Shown piece after piece: positions 7,976-17,800 of a DNA stretch of 64,000 nucleotides. Source of the DNA: DASXYG01 sp036502625 (GTDB lineage Bacteria > Actinomycetota > Actinomycetes > Streptosporangiales > Streptosporangiaceae); contig DASXYG010000030.1 in NCBI GenBank assembly GCA_036502625.1, forward strand, positions 41,200 to 105,199, in the 5' to 3' direction. How positions within the stretch are numbered: the first letter of the stretch is position 1; each line of letters opens with the position of its first letter. The translations under genes and the position numbers were made by a program. The notes below the pieces were generated by a model. It did not search any database, was not told the DNA's origin, and worked only from the letters and a program-made list of their open reading frames with translations.

Positions 7976-9805
7976 TCAGGCGGCCAGGGTGTCGAGGATC
8001 TGCTGGCCGTACTTCGCGAGCTTGTTCTCGCCGACCCCGTTGATGGTGCCGAGCTCGGACAGCGACGCCGGCGCCTGGACGGCGATCTCGCGCAGCGTGG
8101 CGTCGTGGAAGATGACGTACGCGGGGACGCCCTGCTCCTTGGCGGTGGCTCCGCGCCAGGCGCGGAGCCGCTCGAAGACGGGGACCAGGTCGTCGGGCAG
8201 CTCGACCGGGGCCTTGCGCTTCGCGGACTTCGCGGCGCGGGCCGGGCGCTCCGGCTCGCGGCGCAGCGGCACCGTGCGCTCGCCGCGCAGCACCTCCGCG
8301 CTCTCCTCGGTGAGCGTAAGCGTGCCGTAGTCGCCCTCGACGGACAGGAGGCGCTGGGCCAGGAGCTGGCGCACGACACCGCGCCACTCGTTGTCGCGCA
8401 GGTCGGCGCCGATGCCGAAGACCGAGAGCGAGCCGTGGTCGTGCTGGGTGATCTTCGGGGTCTCCTTGCCCAGCAGGATGTCGATCACGTGGCCGGCGCC
8501 GAACCGCTGGTGGCGCTCGCGGTCCAGCCGCACGACGGCGGACAGCAGCTTCTGCGCGGCGACCGTGCCGTCCCACGACTCGGGCGGGGTGAGGCAGGTG
8601 TCGCAGTTGCCGCACGCCTCGCCGGTCTGCCCGAAGTACTCCAGGAGGCGGGCGCGGCGGCACTCGATGGTCTCGCACAGCGCCAGCATCGCGTCGAGGT
8701 GCTGGCCCTGGCGGCGGCGGTGCGCCTCGTCGCCCTCCCCGGTGTCGATCATCTTGCGCTGCTGCACGACGTCGGCCAGGCCGTACGCCAGCCAGGCGGT
8801 GGCGGGCAGGCCGTCGCGCCCCGCGCGGCCGGTCTCCTGGTAGTAGCCCTCGACCGACTTCGGGAGGTCGACGTGGGCGACGAACCGGACGTCCGGCTTG
8901 TCGATGCCCATGCCGAAGGCGATCGTGGCCACCATGACGACGCCGTCCTCCCGGAGGAAGCGCGCCTGGTTGGCGGCGCGCACCGAGGCGTCGAGCCCGG
9001 CGTGGTACGGCAGCGCGGTGATGCCGTTCTGCACGAGGAAGTCGGCGATCTTCTCCGTCGACGCGCGGGACAGGCAGTAGACGATGCCGGCGTCGCCGTC
9101 GTGCTCGGTGCGCAGCAGGTCGAGGAGCTGCCGCTTCGGCTCGGCCTTCGCCACGATGCGGTACTGGATGTTCGGCCGGTCGAAGCTGGCGACGAAGTGG
9201 CGGGCGTCGCCGAGGTTCAGCCGGGACGAGATCTCCGCGTGGGTGGCCTCCGTGGCGGTGGCCGTCAGCGCGATGCGCGGCACCTTCGGCCACCGCTCGT
9301 GCAGCGTCGACAGGTTGAGGTAGTCGGGCCGGAAGTCGTGGCCCCACTGGGCGACGCAGTGCGCCTCGTCGATGGCGAACAGCGAGATCGTGCCCCGGTC
9401 GAGCAGCCGCAGCGTGGCATCGAGCCGCAGCCGCTCCGGGGCCAGGTAGAGCAGGTCGAGCTCGCCCGCTACGTACGCCGCCTCGACGGCGCGGCGCTCG
9501 TCGAGATCCTGCGTGGAGTTCAGGAACCCGGCCCGGACGCCGAGGTCGCGCAGCGCGTCGACCTGGTCCTGCATGAGCGCGATCAGCGGCGAGACGACCA
9601 CCCCGACCCCGTCGCGCACGAGCGCGGGGATCTGGTAGCACAGCGACTTCCCGCCGCCGGTCGGCATGAGCACGAGCGCGTCACCACCTGCGGCGACATG
9701 CTCGATGATCTCCTGCTGCCCCGGCCGGAAGCTGTCGTATCCGAAAACGCGGTGCAGCACCCGGGCCGCATCGCCGGTCTCGGCATCGATCTCTGGCGTT
9801 GCCAC
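7976..9805 (-). CDS. recQ: ATP-dependent DNA helicase RecQ
   Basis: A 609-residue 3'-5' DNA helicase used in recombination and repair. The Walker A motif MPTGGGKSLCYQIPAL lies near residues 45-60, the DEAH box FAIDEAHCVAQWGHDFRPDY near 140-160, and the motif VIFGMGIDKPDV-like region reads IAFGMGIDKPDVRFVAH. The RQC zinc site is intact, with Cys residues in ECRRARLLEYFGQTGEACGNCDTC. A single HRDC domain ends the protein (about 535-609, with SLSELGTINGVGENKLAKYG). The length is normal. The start is a GTG at 9805 with AGGA upstream. A DnaA-box-like TTATCCACA lies 49 bases before it. Confidence 0.97.
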   Translation of the reverse strand: MATPEIDAETGDAARVLHRVFGYDSFRPGQQEIIEHVAAGGDALVLMPTGGGKSLCYQIPALVRDGVGVVVSPLIALMQDQVDALRDLGVRAGFLNSTQDLDERRAVEAAYVAGELDLLYLAPERLRLDATLRLLDRGTISLFAIDEAHCVAQWGHDFRPDYLNLSTLHERWPKVPRIALTATATEATHAEISSRLNLGDARHFVASFDRPNIQYRIVAKAEPKRQLLDLLRTEHDGDAGIVYCLSRASTEKIADFLVQNGITALPYHAGLDASVRAANQARFLREDGVVMVATIAFGMGIDKPDVRFVAHVDLPKSVEGYYQETGRAGRDGLPATAWLAYGLADVVQQRKMIDTGEGDEAHRRRQGQHLDAMLALCETIECRRARLLEYFGQTGEACGNCDTCLTPPESWDGTVAAQKLLSAVVRLDRERHQRFGAGHVIDILLGKETPKITQHDHGSLSVFGIGADLRDNEWRGVVRQLLAQRLLSVEGDYGTLTLTEESAEVLRGERTVPLRREPERPARAAKSAKRKAPVELPDDLVPVFERLRAWRGATAKEQGVPAYVIFHDATLREIAVQAPASLSELGTINGVGENKLAKYGQQILDTLAA

Positions 9806-9853
9806 CGGCTCATCCTACGGACGCCCCCACCCCGCCCCGCCCGAAAACCGGAG

Positions 9854-9862
9854 TTATCCACA
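9854..9862 (+). promoter_or_regulatory. DnaA-box-like nonamer upstream of recQ
   Basis: TTATCCACA at 9854-9862 matches the classical DnaA box exactly. It lies in the 90-base gap between the recQ start and the end of the next gene. A single box outside oriC could affect recQ expression or be chance. No cluster of boxes is present, so this is not an origin. Confidence 0.3.
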
Positions 9863-9895
9863 GACGGCATCGGGCGGGACGGGATCGGACCGCGG

Positions 9896-10477
9896 CTACC
9901 AGGCCTTGCGTCCGAGGTAGGCGAGGAACCTGGTCTGCTCGTCCACGCCGTCCGGGGGCGTCAGCTCAGGCCCGATGCCGCCCGGTACGCGGAAGCTCTG
10001 CTCGCGTGACCACGCGAACGCGAACGGCACGGCATCGGGGGCGAGGCGTACGTCCTGGCCGAGCGCGTACGCGATGTCGGCGGTGTGCGCCAAGAGGTCA
10101 GTGACCAGCAGGGTCACGAAGCCCTCCAGCGGGATCTCGCCGAACCCGCTCGTCACGATCAGCCGGCTCAGGCTCTCCGGCGTAAGCGCCGGCAGGGTCG
10201 CCGCGGAGGCCGCGCGCCACGCCTCCAGCGGCCGCGCGCCGGCCAGCTCGTCGCCGCCCGGGTGCGGCGCCCCGGGCGCGCCGCCGGTCTCGGTGTACTC
10301 GCAGCCGACCGCCCAGCCGTGCGCGAGGCGCTGCCCCCACACGACGTGGCCGGTGACGTCGCGGATCGTCCACTCGGTGCACATCGAGGGCCGGTCCCAT
10401 TCGTCCGCGCCGACAGTGGCTACCACCTCGTCGAAGCCGTCCAGGGCGCGCTGGTAGTGGGCCATGGTGTCGCTCAT
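9896..10477 (-). CDS. TIGR03086-type metal-binding (maleylpyruvate isomerase N-terminal/DinB-like) protein
   Basis: A 193-residue actinobacterial protein of the DinB-like four-helix superfamily. The start MSDTMAHYQRALDGFDEVV, the segment CTEWTIRDVTGHVVWGQRLA and the later LLVTDLLAHTADIAYALG contain the spaced His residues expected to bind metal. Enzymes of this group use mycothiol as thiol donor in some cases, but most members have no known reaction. The ATG at 10477 has GAGGAG 8 bases upstream, which decides it over a frame open to 10540. It follows the ECF42 sigma gene on the same strand at a distance of 76 bases and may belong to that regulon. Confidence 0.7.
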   Translation of the reverse strand: MSDTMAHYQRALDGFDEVVATVGADEWDRPSMCTEWTIRDVTGHVVWGQRLAHGWAVGCEYTETGGAPGAPHPGGDELAGARPLEAWRAASAATLPALTPESLSRLIVTSGFGEIPLEGFVTLLVTDLLAHTADIAYALGQDVRLAPDAVPFAFAWSREQSFRVPGGIGPELTPPDGVDEQTRFLAYLGRKAW

Positions 10478-10553
10478 GATGATCTCCTCGTGATCGTCGA
10501 TGACGACCCGGGGACGAACGGCCGGCCGCGGAATCGACATCCGCGCGGAGAAT

Positions 10554-11789
10554 TCAGGCCTTCAGGGCGTCGAGCCGTGCCTGCAGGAACCGCCGCTCGA
10601 CGGGGTTCCCGGCCAGTTCGAGGGCGCGTTCGTACGCCTCGGCCGCGTCGGTCGTACGGCCGCCGCGGCGCAGGAGGTCGGCGCGGCCGGCGTGGAACAG
10701 GTAGTAGCCGTCGAGGCCCTCGATGCGGTCGAGGAGGTCGAGCCCCGCCTCCGGGCCGTCGCACATGGCGACGGCGACGGCGTGGTTGAGCGCGGCGACC
10801 GGTGACGGCGCCATCCGCAGGAGCGCGGTGTAGAGCGCCACGATCCGCGCCCAGTCGGTGGCCTCCGGGGTGGGCGCCGCCGCGTGGACGGCCGCGATGG
10901 CCGCCTGGAGCTGGTACGGACCCGGCCGCCCCGCGGGCGTCGCCGCCTCGATCAGCCGGACGCCCGCCGCGATGTCCTCGGCGTCCCACTGCGTCCGGTC
11001 CTGGGCGTCCAGGAGGACGAGCTCGCCGTCGGCGCCCGTACGCGCGCGGCGCCGGGAGTGCTGCAGCAGCATCAGCGCGAGCAGGCCGAGCACCTCGGGT
11101 TCGTCGGGCAGCAGCGCGGCGAGCAGGCGGCCGAGCCTGATGGCCTCCTCGCACAGGGACGGCCGCAGCAGCGCAAGCCCGGCCGTCGCCGCGTAGCCCT
11201 CCGTGAACACCAGGTAGACGACGGAGAGCACGGCGTTCAGCCGCTCGGGGAGCTGCGCGGCGTCCGGCACCTCGAACGGGATGCGCGCGCCGCGGATCTT
11301 GCGTTTCGCGCGGACGAGCCGCTGCGCCATGGTCGGCTCGGACACCAGGAACGCCCGCGCGATCTGCTGCGCGCTCAGCCCCGCGACGGCCTGGAGGGTC
11401 AGCGCCACGCGCGTCTCCAGCGCGAGCGCCGGGTGGCAGCACGTGAAGACCAGGCTGAGCCGGTCGTCGCCGACCCGGTCGAGCACGCGGTCGGCGCCCG
11501 GCGGCTCGGCGGTCTCGCCGGCCGCGCGGCCGATCTCGCGGTACTTCTCCGCGGCGACGCGCTCCCGCCTGAACCGGTCGAGCGCGCGGTTGCGGGCCAC
11601 GGTGACCAGCCACGCCACCGGGTCGTCCGGCGTGCCCGTACGCGGCCAGCGGCGCAGCGCCATCTCGAACGCCTCGGACAGGACGTCTTCGGCCAGCTCG
11701 AAATCGCGGAGCCCGCGGACGAGGGCGGCCAGCGCGCGAGCACGCTGCTCGCGGAAGACCCGCTCTACCGCGGCGCCGTCAGCGCCCAC
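10554..11789 (-). CDS. ECF42-type RNA polymerase sigma factor with C-terminal helical extension
   Basis: A 411-residue ECF sigma factor. Region 2 includes ALAALVRGLRDFELAEDVLSEAFEMALRRWP and WLVTVARNRALDRFRRE; region 4 includes LTLQAVAGLSAQQIARAFLVSEPTMAQRLVRAKRKI. The remaining ~220 residues form an all-helical, TPR-like extension with LNAVLSVVYLVFTEGY and ELAGNPVERRFLQARLDALKA, the mark of the ECF42 group (DUF6596). Such sigma factors lack a separate anti-sigma factor; the extension takes part in control. The GTG at 11789 overlaps the YCII gene stop by 11 bases, the standard ECF42 partner arrangement. Target genes are not visible beyond the local cluster. Confidence 0.93.
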   Translation of the reverse strand: MGADGAAVERVFREQRARALAALVRGLRDFELAEDVLSEAFEMALRRWPRTGTPDDPVAWLVTVARNRALDRFRRERVAAEKYREIGRAAGETAEPPGADRVLDRVGDDRLSLVFTCCHPALALETRVALTLQAVAGLSAQQIARAFLVSEPTMAQRLVRAKRKIRGARIPFEVPDAAQLPERLNAVLSVVYLVFTEGYAATAGLALLRPSLCEEAIRLGRLLAALLPDEPEVLGLLALMLLQHSRRRARTGADGELVLLDAQDRTQWDAEDIAAGVRLIEAATPAGRPGPYQLQAAIAAVHAAAPTPEATDWARIVALYTALLRMAPSPVAALNHAVAVAMCDGPEAGLDLLDRIEGLDGYYLFHAGRADLLRRGGRTTDAAEAYERALELAGNPVERRFLQARLDALKA

Positions 11790-12177
11790 CGGCGGCGGAG
11801 GCGGTCGCCGGCTCCGCGGCCTCGGACGCGAGCCCCGGCACCGCCAGGATCGGCCGCACCTCGACCGCGCCCTCGGCCGCCATCGGGCAGGCGGCGGCGA
11901 ACGCGCGCGCCTCGGCGAGGTCGCGGCAGTTCAGGATGAAGTAGCCGCCGAGCTGCTCGCGGGTCTCGGCGAACGGCCCGTCGGTGACCAGCGCCTCGTT
12001 GTCACGCACGCGCACCGTGGTCGCGGTGTGGCCCTCCTGGAGCGGGTCGTACGCCTCCAGGACCCCCTTCTCCGCGCACATCTCGATGAACGCGTTCACC
12101 GCGGTGACCTTCGCGGCCCGCTCGGCGCTGCCCTCGTCGTTACGGACACAGCCGTAGACCATCAGCATGTATCGCAT
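11779..12177 (-). CDS. YCII/DGPF-domain protein, ECF42 partner
   Basis: A 132-residue YCII-related protein with the motif VTDGPFAETREQLGGYFILNCRDLAEA, the defining DGPF motif of the family. The first ~95 residues form the ferredoxin-like YCII domain, with a start MRYMLMVYG typical of it. The last ~25 residues are a low-complexity Ala/Gly/Glu tail. Proteins of this family are nearly always encoded with ECF42 or ECF41-type sigma factors, and the reaction is unknown. The ATG at 12177 has GGGAGGG upstream. Its stop overlaps the sigma gene start, so the two are translated together. It is probably the first gene of a YCII-sigma-TIGR03086 operon. Confidence 0.9.
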   Translation of the reverse strand: MRYMLMVYGCVRNDEGSAERAAKVTAVNAFIEMCAEKGVLEAYDPLQEGHTATTVRVRDNEALVTDGPFAETREQLGGYFILNCRDLAEARAFAAACPMAAEGAVEVRPILAVPGLASEAAEPATASAAGGR

Positions 12178-12264
12178 CGCACCCTCCCGTTCGCCCACCA
12201 GCCTTCCGCACGGGGGTGACATTCGGAAGCGATCACCCCGATTGGACCGCTCCATCGCCGGTGG

Positions 12265-12708
12265 TCAGGACCGGGACGCGTTCGCCACCACGGCGCCGTG
12301 GACGTAGCGCGCCAAGCCGCGCGCCAGCCCCTCGTAGCGCGCGTGGAAGCTCGCGTCGGCGACCACGAACGCGGCGATCCGCCGGTGCCGCTCCGGCGGG
12401 CAGGCGTGGAACCACCGGTCGATGTGCCGCCGGTGCGCCTCGGCGGCGTCCATGGCCTCCGGCCCGTCGGCGGGACGGCCGTCGGTGAGCAGCACGATCA
12501 GCCGGTTCTCGATCTCCTCCTGCTCCGCGCGGATCTCCTGCCACTCGGTCAGCGCGTAGTCGAGCACCCGGTCGGCGGACTCGGCCCACTCCGGTGTGCC
12601 CGCCCAGCGGCGCGCGGCCTCGGCGCCGTACGCGGGCGGCAGGAACTCGCCGAACAGGTCGTGCTGCTCGGCGGTGTTGATCAGGAACTCCATCGGCTCG
12701 GCGGACAT
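12265..12708 (-). CDS. TipAS antibiotic-recognition domain protein
   Basis: A 147-residue helical protein related to TipAS, the thiopeptide-binding C-terminal half of TipA. Recognisable parts are EPMEFLINTAEQHDLFGEF, ARRWAGTPEWAESADRV, then AHRRHIDRWFHACPPERHRRIAAFVVADASF. The MerR DNA-binding half is absent, so this is the short form. It may bind a small molecule or resemble the related protein AlbA, but no ligand can be inferred. ATG at 12708 is preferred to an in-frame TTG at 12717. No strong ribosome binding site is present, and TAGGTT upstream could be a -10 of a leaderless transcript. It stands alone between the YCII gene and the sigma-like gene. Confidence 0.75.
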   Translation of the reverse strand: MSAEPMEFLINTAEQHDLFGEFLPPAYGAEAARRWAGTPEWAESADRVLDYALTEWQEIRAEQEEIENRLIVLLTDGRPADGPEAMDAAEAHRRHIDRWFHACPPERHRRIAAFVVADASFHARYEGLARGLARYVHGAVVANASRS

Positions 12709-12762
12709 GCGCGCCAACCTAGCCGCGGGTTCCGCGCCGCCGCGACGGGTTTTCCGTACGGG

Positions 12763-14025
12763 CTAGCCGGTCGGAGACGCCGATTGGGTGACGCCCGTCG
12801 GGGTCGCCGTGGGGGTGGGCGTCGGGCTGGTGGGCGGCGTGGGGCGATGGGTCGGCCGGTGCGTCGGACGGTGGGTGGGCGGCCGGTGGCTCGCCGGAGG
12901 CTGCGACGTTCCCGGGTGGTGGGCGCCGCCGGTCGCCGAGGTGCTCGGCGTGGAGCCGCCGTCGCCCTTGCCGCGCCGCGCGCCGTCGCCCTTGTCGTGC
13001 GTGTTGCCGCCGGTGGCCGACGGGTCGGGCGTCGCCGAGGCGCGGTGGCGTCCGTGCTGGCCGACGTCCTGGGTGCCGCGCGTCGACCGCGCCGACGGCA
13101 GGTTGGTCGGGTCGACCGTGGACGGCGCCGACTGTGTCGGCGCGCTGGCCGTGTTGCCCTGGTCGGCCTGGGAGCCCGACGACTGGACGACCGCGAACAC
13201 CACGCCCGCGACGACCACGACCGCCGCCGCCGCGGCGGCGACCAGCCACCCGCGGCCCCGCTTCGGCCGCCCGTGCGCCGGTGCCGCGCCCGCTGACCCG
13301 GCGGGCTCGCCGGCGTCGTCCGTGATGGCGGGCGTGCCGTGCGGCGGCGTCGCGTCGAACGCGGCGGTGAACGCCGCGGGGACCGTGCCGGTGTTGCCGG
13401 CGATCAGGAGGTCGTCCAGGATGCGCGGACGCTGGCCGGTCGGCGGCGGTACCCGCGGCAGCGCGCGGAACAGCAGCGGAAGCGGGTCGGTCGCGCCGTC
13501 GGCGGCGATCTCGGCGAGCGCGGGGTACTCCACCGGGCCCGTACGGTCCAGCTCCTCGGCCATCGCCTGGTCGAACCGGCGCCGCGCGTCGGACACCAGC
13601 GAGCCCACGCGGTCGGCCGGCAGCCCGAGCACGGGCACGAGCTCGTCCTCGGTCAGCCCGTGGCGCCCGGTGAGCTCGAGCACCTCGCGGTCGCGCGGGG
13701 TCAGGGTGCCGAGCACCGAGACGAGCAGCCGCGCGGACGGGTCGTCGTCGGGCATCGGATGCTCGATCAGCCGTTCGCCGCCCGTGCGGCACTGGCCGCG
13801 GGCGAGGGCGTACAGCCAGGCGCGCAGGCCGCACCCGTCCGGCATCGAATCCGTCGACGCCGCGGCGCGCAACAGGGTTTCGCGCAGCGCGGCGACGGCC
13901 GCCGCGTCGTCTCCGAGCAACGCGTGGCAGTAGTCGTGGAGATCGCCGGCGTACGTGTCGTACAACGCCTCGTGCGCCGCCGCTGAGCAGGCACGCAATC
14001 CCGAAATGATCTGCATTTCGTCCAT
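12763..14025 (-). CDS. Membrane-anchored sigma-70-like protein with extracytoplasmic Pro/Thr tail
   Basis: A 420-residue protein. Residues 1-165 resemble a divergent ECF sigma factor: LYDTYAGDLHDYCHALLGDDA for region 2, then LGTLTPRDREVLELTGRHGLTEDELVPVLGLPADRVGSLVSDAR for region 4. A linker of about 80 residues leads to one membrane segment (WLVAAAAAAVVVVAGVVFAVVQ, residues about 245-266). The remaining ~150 residues are Ser/Thr/Pro/His-rich, low-complexity and predicted outside, including three THRP repeats. The ATG at 14025 has GGTGGG upstream. Sigma-like proteins with membrane anchors exist in actinobacteria, but whether this one still binds promoters is unclear. No anti-sigma gene is next to it. 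Confidence 0.72.
   Translation of the reverse strand: MDEMQIISGLRACSAAAHEALYDTYAGDLHDYCHALLGDDAAAVAALRETLLRAAASTDSMPDGCGLRAWLYALARGQCRTGGERLIEHPMPDDDPSARLLVSVLGTLTPRDREVLELTGRHGLTEDELVPVLGLPADRVGSLVSDARRRFDQAMAEELDRTGPVEYPALAEIAADGATDPLPLLFRALPRVPPPTGQRPRILDDLLIAGNTGTVPAAFTAAFDATPPHGTPAITDDAGEPAGSAGAAPAHGRPKRGRGWLVAAAAAAVVVVAGVVFAVVQSSGSQADQGNTASAPTQSAPSTVDPTNLPSARSTRGTQDVGQHGRHRASATPDPSATGGNTHDKGDGARRGKGDGGSTPSTSATGGAHHPGTSQPPASHRPPTHRPTHRPTHRPTPPTSPTPTPTATPTGVTQSASPTG
12838..12882 (-). repeat. Short in-frame THRP repeats in the sigma-like protein tail
   Basis: Three successive Thr-His-Arg-Pro units, differing by silent changes at the DNA level, lie in the extracytoplasmic tail of the sigma-like protein. 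They are part of a longer Pro/Thr-rich stretch that probably spans or contacts the cell wall. Confidence 0.55.
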
Positions 14026-14145
14026 CGCCGACCCACCATAGACGAATCGCGGCCTTTGTCCGCGCGGCCCCCGCGATTCGATTCGGAAACGAGACGTGCG
14101 CGCGTCTTCACGGCGCGTGAGCCGTCGTACGGACCCCCTGCGGCG

Positions 14146-14808
14146 TCAGGGTTCGCGGACTCCGCCCGCGCCGGGCCACGCCGCGGCGGCGTCCGTCCGC
14201 AGCCCGCCGAGCAGCAGCTCCGCGTAATAGTGGCCGATCTCACGGGCGCCGAGCGGGCCGTCGGGGCGGTACCAGGTCGTGATGTCGTGCAGGGCGCCGA
14301 ACAGGAAGAACACCACCATGTCCGGCGGGATGTCGGCACGGATGACGCCGGCGCGCTGCCCTTCCTCCACCATCGACCGGAAGCGCTCGTGATAGGCGCG
14401 GCGCTCCGCCCGCACGGTCGCCTGCTTCGAGGCGTGCAGCATGTGCAGCGACCGGAAGAAGACCGTCATCTCGTCGAGGTTGGCGAGCGTGGTCTCCACG
14501 ACGTCGACCGCCGCGCCGCGCAGCCGCTCCTCGATGCCGCCCTCGGCGGCGGCGAAGGTCTCCAGCCGCGCGGTCTGCACGGCCAGGAGCCGGTGGTAGA
14601 TCGCGTAGAGCAGGTCGTCCTTGGAGTCGAAGTAGTGGTACATCGCCCCCTTGGTGACCCCCGCCGCGGTCACGATGTCCTGCACGGAGGCGCTCTCGAA
14701 GCCGCGCTCGGCGAACAGCCGGGTGGCCGCCCTGGACAGCCGGTCCGGCACCGACCCCGGCGGCCAGCCCGCCTCCGCGACCGGTCCCTGGCCCGTGGAC
14801 GATGACAT
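14146..14808 (-). CDS. TetR family transcriptional regulator
   Basis: A 220-residue TetR-type repressor. The DNA-binding domain is clear: RLSRAATRLFAERGFESASVQDIVTAAGVTKGAMYHYFDSKDDLL. The ligand-binding half contains LDEMTVFFRSLHMLHASKQATV and ITTWYRPDGPLGAREIGHYYAELLLGGL, a C-terminal pattern seen in regulators of acyl-CoA and lipid metabolism such as KstR2. The ATG at 14808 is chosen because the HTH then lies at the usual distance; the frame is open into lacZ. A palindrome, ACCGAC-CA-GTCGGT at 14820-14833, lies 12 bases before the start, so it probably represses itself. It follows lacZ on the same strand; a functional link is not shown. Confidence 0.9.
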   Translation of the reverse strand: MSSSTGQGPVAEAGWPPGSVPDRLSRAATRLFAERGFESASVQDIVTAAGVTKGAMYHYFDSKDDLLYAIYHRLLAVQTARLETFAAAEGGIEERLRGAAVDVVETTLANLDEMTVFFRSLHMLHASKQATVRAERRAYHERFRSMVEEGQRAGVIRADIPPDMVVFFLFGALHDITTWYRPDGPLGAREIGHYYAELLLGGLRTDAAAAWPGAGGVREP

Positions 14809-14819
14809 GCCGCCATGGT

Positions 14820-14833
14820 ACCGACCAGTCGGT
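14820..14833. promoter_or_regulatory. TetR-type operator in front of the TetR gene
   Basis: ACCGAC-CA-GTCGGT is a perfect inverted repeat of 6-base arms around a 2-base centre. It lies between the lacZ stop (14840) and the TetR start (14808). Its form fits operators of TetR regulators of lipid metabolism, so it is probably the autoregulatory site. Confidence 0.65.
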
Positions 14834-14839
14834 CTGTCG

Positions 14840-17800
14840 TTAGGCCTCCGCGACCACCCCCGGTTCGAGCCGATAGGCGTAGGAGTAGGCGCCCTCGGCG
14901 CCGAGGGTGTACTCCGGGAGGGTCCGCCGGCCCCAGCTATCGATGCCGCCGACACCCATCTGGCGGTGGTTGATCTGCCAGGTCACCGTCTCCCCCGGCA
15001 CCAGGTCGTGCTGGTGGCGCGGGCCCTCGAGGTCGGACGGGGTGTAGCGCAGCGCGGACATCTCCACCTCCGGGCGGCCGAAGGCGGTCAGGCCGACGCC
15101 GCCGGGGTCGGTGAGCGAGGCGAACCGCACATCGGTGAGGTTCCCGGTGGCCTGCGGCCGGACGTACGGATGGAACAGCTCGTCGACCGTCGAGGTGTAG
15201 CGCCCCAGGAGCGCGCCCGTCTTGCGGTCCCACTGGGTCTCGTGCGGCCCCCGGCCGTACCACGTGAGGTGCGCGCACGACCCGGGGAGCGTCAGCACGG
15301 TGCCCACCACCGGGATCTCCGGCAGCCCCTCCCCCGGCCGCAGCTCGAGCCCGACCTCCACGCCGCCGCCGTCGATGTCGTACGTCATCGTGCACGCGGA
15401 CGCGGCGGGCTCGGTCGGCAGGGTCAGCGCCACCTCGACGCGCACCCGGTCCGGCGCGTGGTCGGTCACCTGGACGCCCGTGACCCGGCGGTCGCGGCCC
15501 GCGTGGCGCCAGGTGGCCGCGCGGGTGGGCAGGCCGTTGCCGATGTCGTTGTCGGTCGGGGCGCGCCAGAAGTTCGGCACCGGGCCGTCGGCGATCAGCG
15601 ACCGGCCGCGGTAGCGGTAGGCCAGCACGCCCGTCGCCCGGTCGACCGTGATCTCCAGGCCCCCGGAGGACACGGTGATCGCGGCGTCGGTCTCGGCGAC
15701 GGAGACCGGCGCGCCGGTACGCCGGCCGGGCACCGGGCGGCCCGCCTCCACCAGCACCTGGCCGGCCGCCACGACATGGCCCGCCTCGGCCCACGGCGTG
15801 GCCTCGGGGAGCGAGAACTCGACGGTCAGCAGCCGCTCCGCGCCTTCCCGGCCGCCCGGTGCCGCGGACCACTCGGGCACCGCCAGGGTGGTCCGCCCGC
15901 CCGGCGGCACGACGAGCCGGCCGAACTCGCCACTCGCGATGACCGCGCCGTCGGCCGTGAGCGACCAGCGGGCGGCGAACGCGGCCAGGTTCGTGAAGAG
16001 GAACCGGTTCTCCACCGCCACCTCGCCCGGCCCCGCCGCGTCGATCGCGATCTCCTGGTAGCAGCGGCGCACCTCGTGCAGATGGGGGTGCGGCTCGCGG
16101 TCGGCGGTGACCAGGCCGTTCGCGCAGAAGTTGCCGTCGTCGGCGCGCCCGCCGTCCCAGTCGCCGCCGTAGGAGAGGTAGGTGCCGCCGCCGCGGTCCG
16201 GGATGGGGCGGCGCACCATCTGGTCGGCGAAGTCCCAGATGAAGCCGCCCTGGAGGTTCGGATAGCGGTCGATGGCCGACCAGTACTCCGCCAGGTTGCC
16301 GACGCTGTTGCCCATGGCGTGGGCGTACTCGCAGAGGATGTACGGCTTCGGGTCGCCGGACTTCCCGTACTCCTCGAGGTGGGAGGGCGGGGTGTACATC
16401 CGGCTGTACACATCGGCTACGGCGTTCATCTGCTCGTAGTGGACCGGCCGTGACGGGTCGCGGTCGCGCACCCAGTCGGCGAGGGCGACGAACGTGTCGC
16501 CCCGGCCCGCCTCGTTGCCCAGCGACCACAGGAGCACGCTCGGATGGTTCTTGTCGCGCTCGACCATGTTGCGGACGCGGTCCAGGCACGGCTTCGCCCA
16601 CGCGGGGTCGCCCGCGGGCAGCGTCTTCCGCACCTCGTGGGTCTCCAGGTTGGCCTCGTCGACCACGTAGAGCCCGTAGCGGTCGCAGAGGTCGAGCCAG
16701 CGCGGGTCGTTCGGGTAGTGGGACGTGCGGACGGCGTTGATGTTGTTCCGCTTCATGATCAGGATGTCGCGGAGCATCGACTCCTCGGAGAGGGCCTGCC
16801 CGCTGTCCGGATCGGTCTCGTGGCGGTTGACGCCGCGGAACGTGATCGGCTTCCCGTTGATCAGCAGCGGCCCCTCGGGCGACCGCTCGAACCGCCGGAA
16901 CCCGACGGGCAGGCCGTACGCCACCACGGACCGGTCCGCGGCGTCCTCAAGCGCGACGACCGCGGTATAGAGGTGCGGATGCTCCGCCGACCACTTCAGC
17001 GGATCGGTCACCGGGAGCCCGAGCTCCAGGACCGTCTCCGCCCCGGCCTCCTCGGCCGGGGGCACGGCAACGGCCGCGCCGCCGACCATGCCGCCACCGG
17101 AGTCGTGCAGTGCGACGGTGACGCGGTGGCCCTCGGCGCCGCCGCGCACCCAGGCGCGGACGCGCAGCACCGCGTCGCCATAGGAGTCGTCGAGTTCGGT
17201 GCGCACCTCGACGTCGCGGATGTGCGCCTCGGGGACGGAGTAGAGGAACACGTCGCGGAAGACGCCGCAGACGTCGATCATGTCCTGGTCTTCGAGCCAA
17301 CTGCTCGCGGCCCAGCGGTACACCTCGACGGCGACGCAGTTCGGCCCGTCGCGCAGCAGCGCGGTGACGTCGAACTCCGTGGGGGTGAAGCTGTCCTCAC
17401 CGCCGCCGGCCGGCTCGCCGTTGATCCACACCCGGAAGGCGCTCTTGACGCCCTGGAACGACAGGAACACCCGGTCGCCGCGCCATTCGCCCGGGGCGTC
17501 GAACCAGCGGCGGTAGCGGCCGACCGGGTTGTAGGCGACCGGGGCGTCCGGCGGGTCGGGCTTCTCGTAGCCCGCCCAGGGATAGCGGACGTTGAGGTAC
17601 GTCGGCTCGTCGTAGCCGTGGAACTGCCAGTTCGACGGCACGGGGAGCACGGCCCAGCCGCTGTCGTCGAAACCGGGGGCGGTGAACCCCGGGGGCGGGT
17701 GCGCCGCGTTGGGCGACCAATGGAAGCGCCAATCGCCGTTCAGCGAGCGGACGCCGGCGGGTTCGCCGCCGCGCAGCGCGGCGCGGGCGTCGCGATGCGG

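Noticed and set aside
9854..9862. Possible replication origin because of a DnaA box
   Set aside because: A single box, no dnaA, dnaN, gyrB or AT-rich region nearby; oriC would need a cluster.
12829..12890. Short tandem repeats as a possible CRISPR or satellite
   Set aside because: They are in-frame codons for THRP units with silent differences, inside a coding tail; no spacers or cas genes occur in the window.
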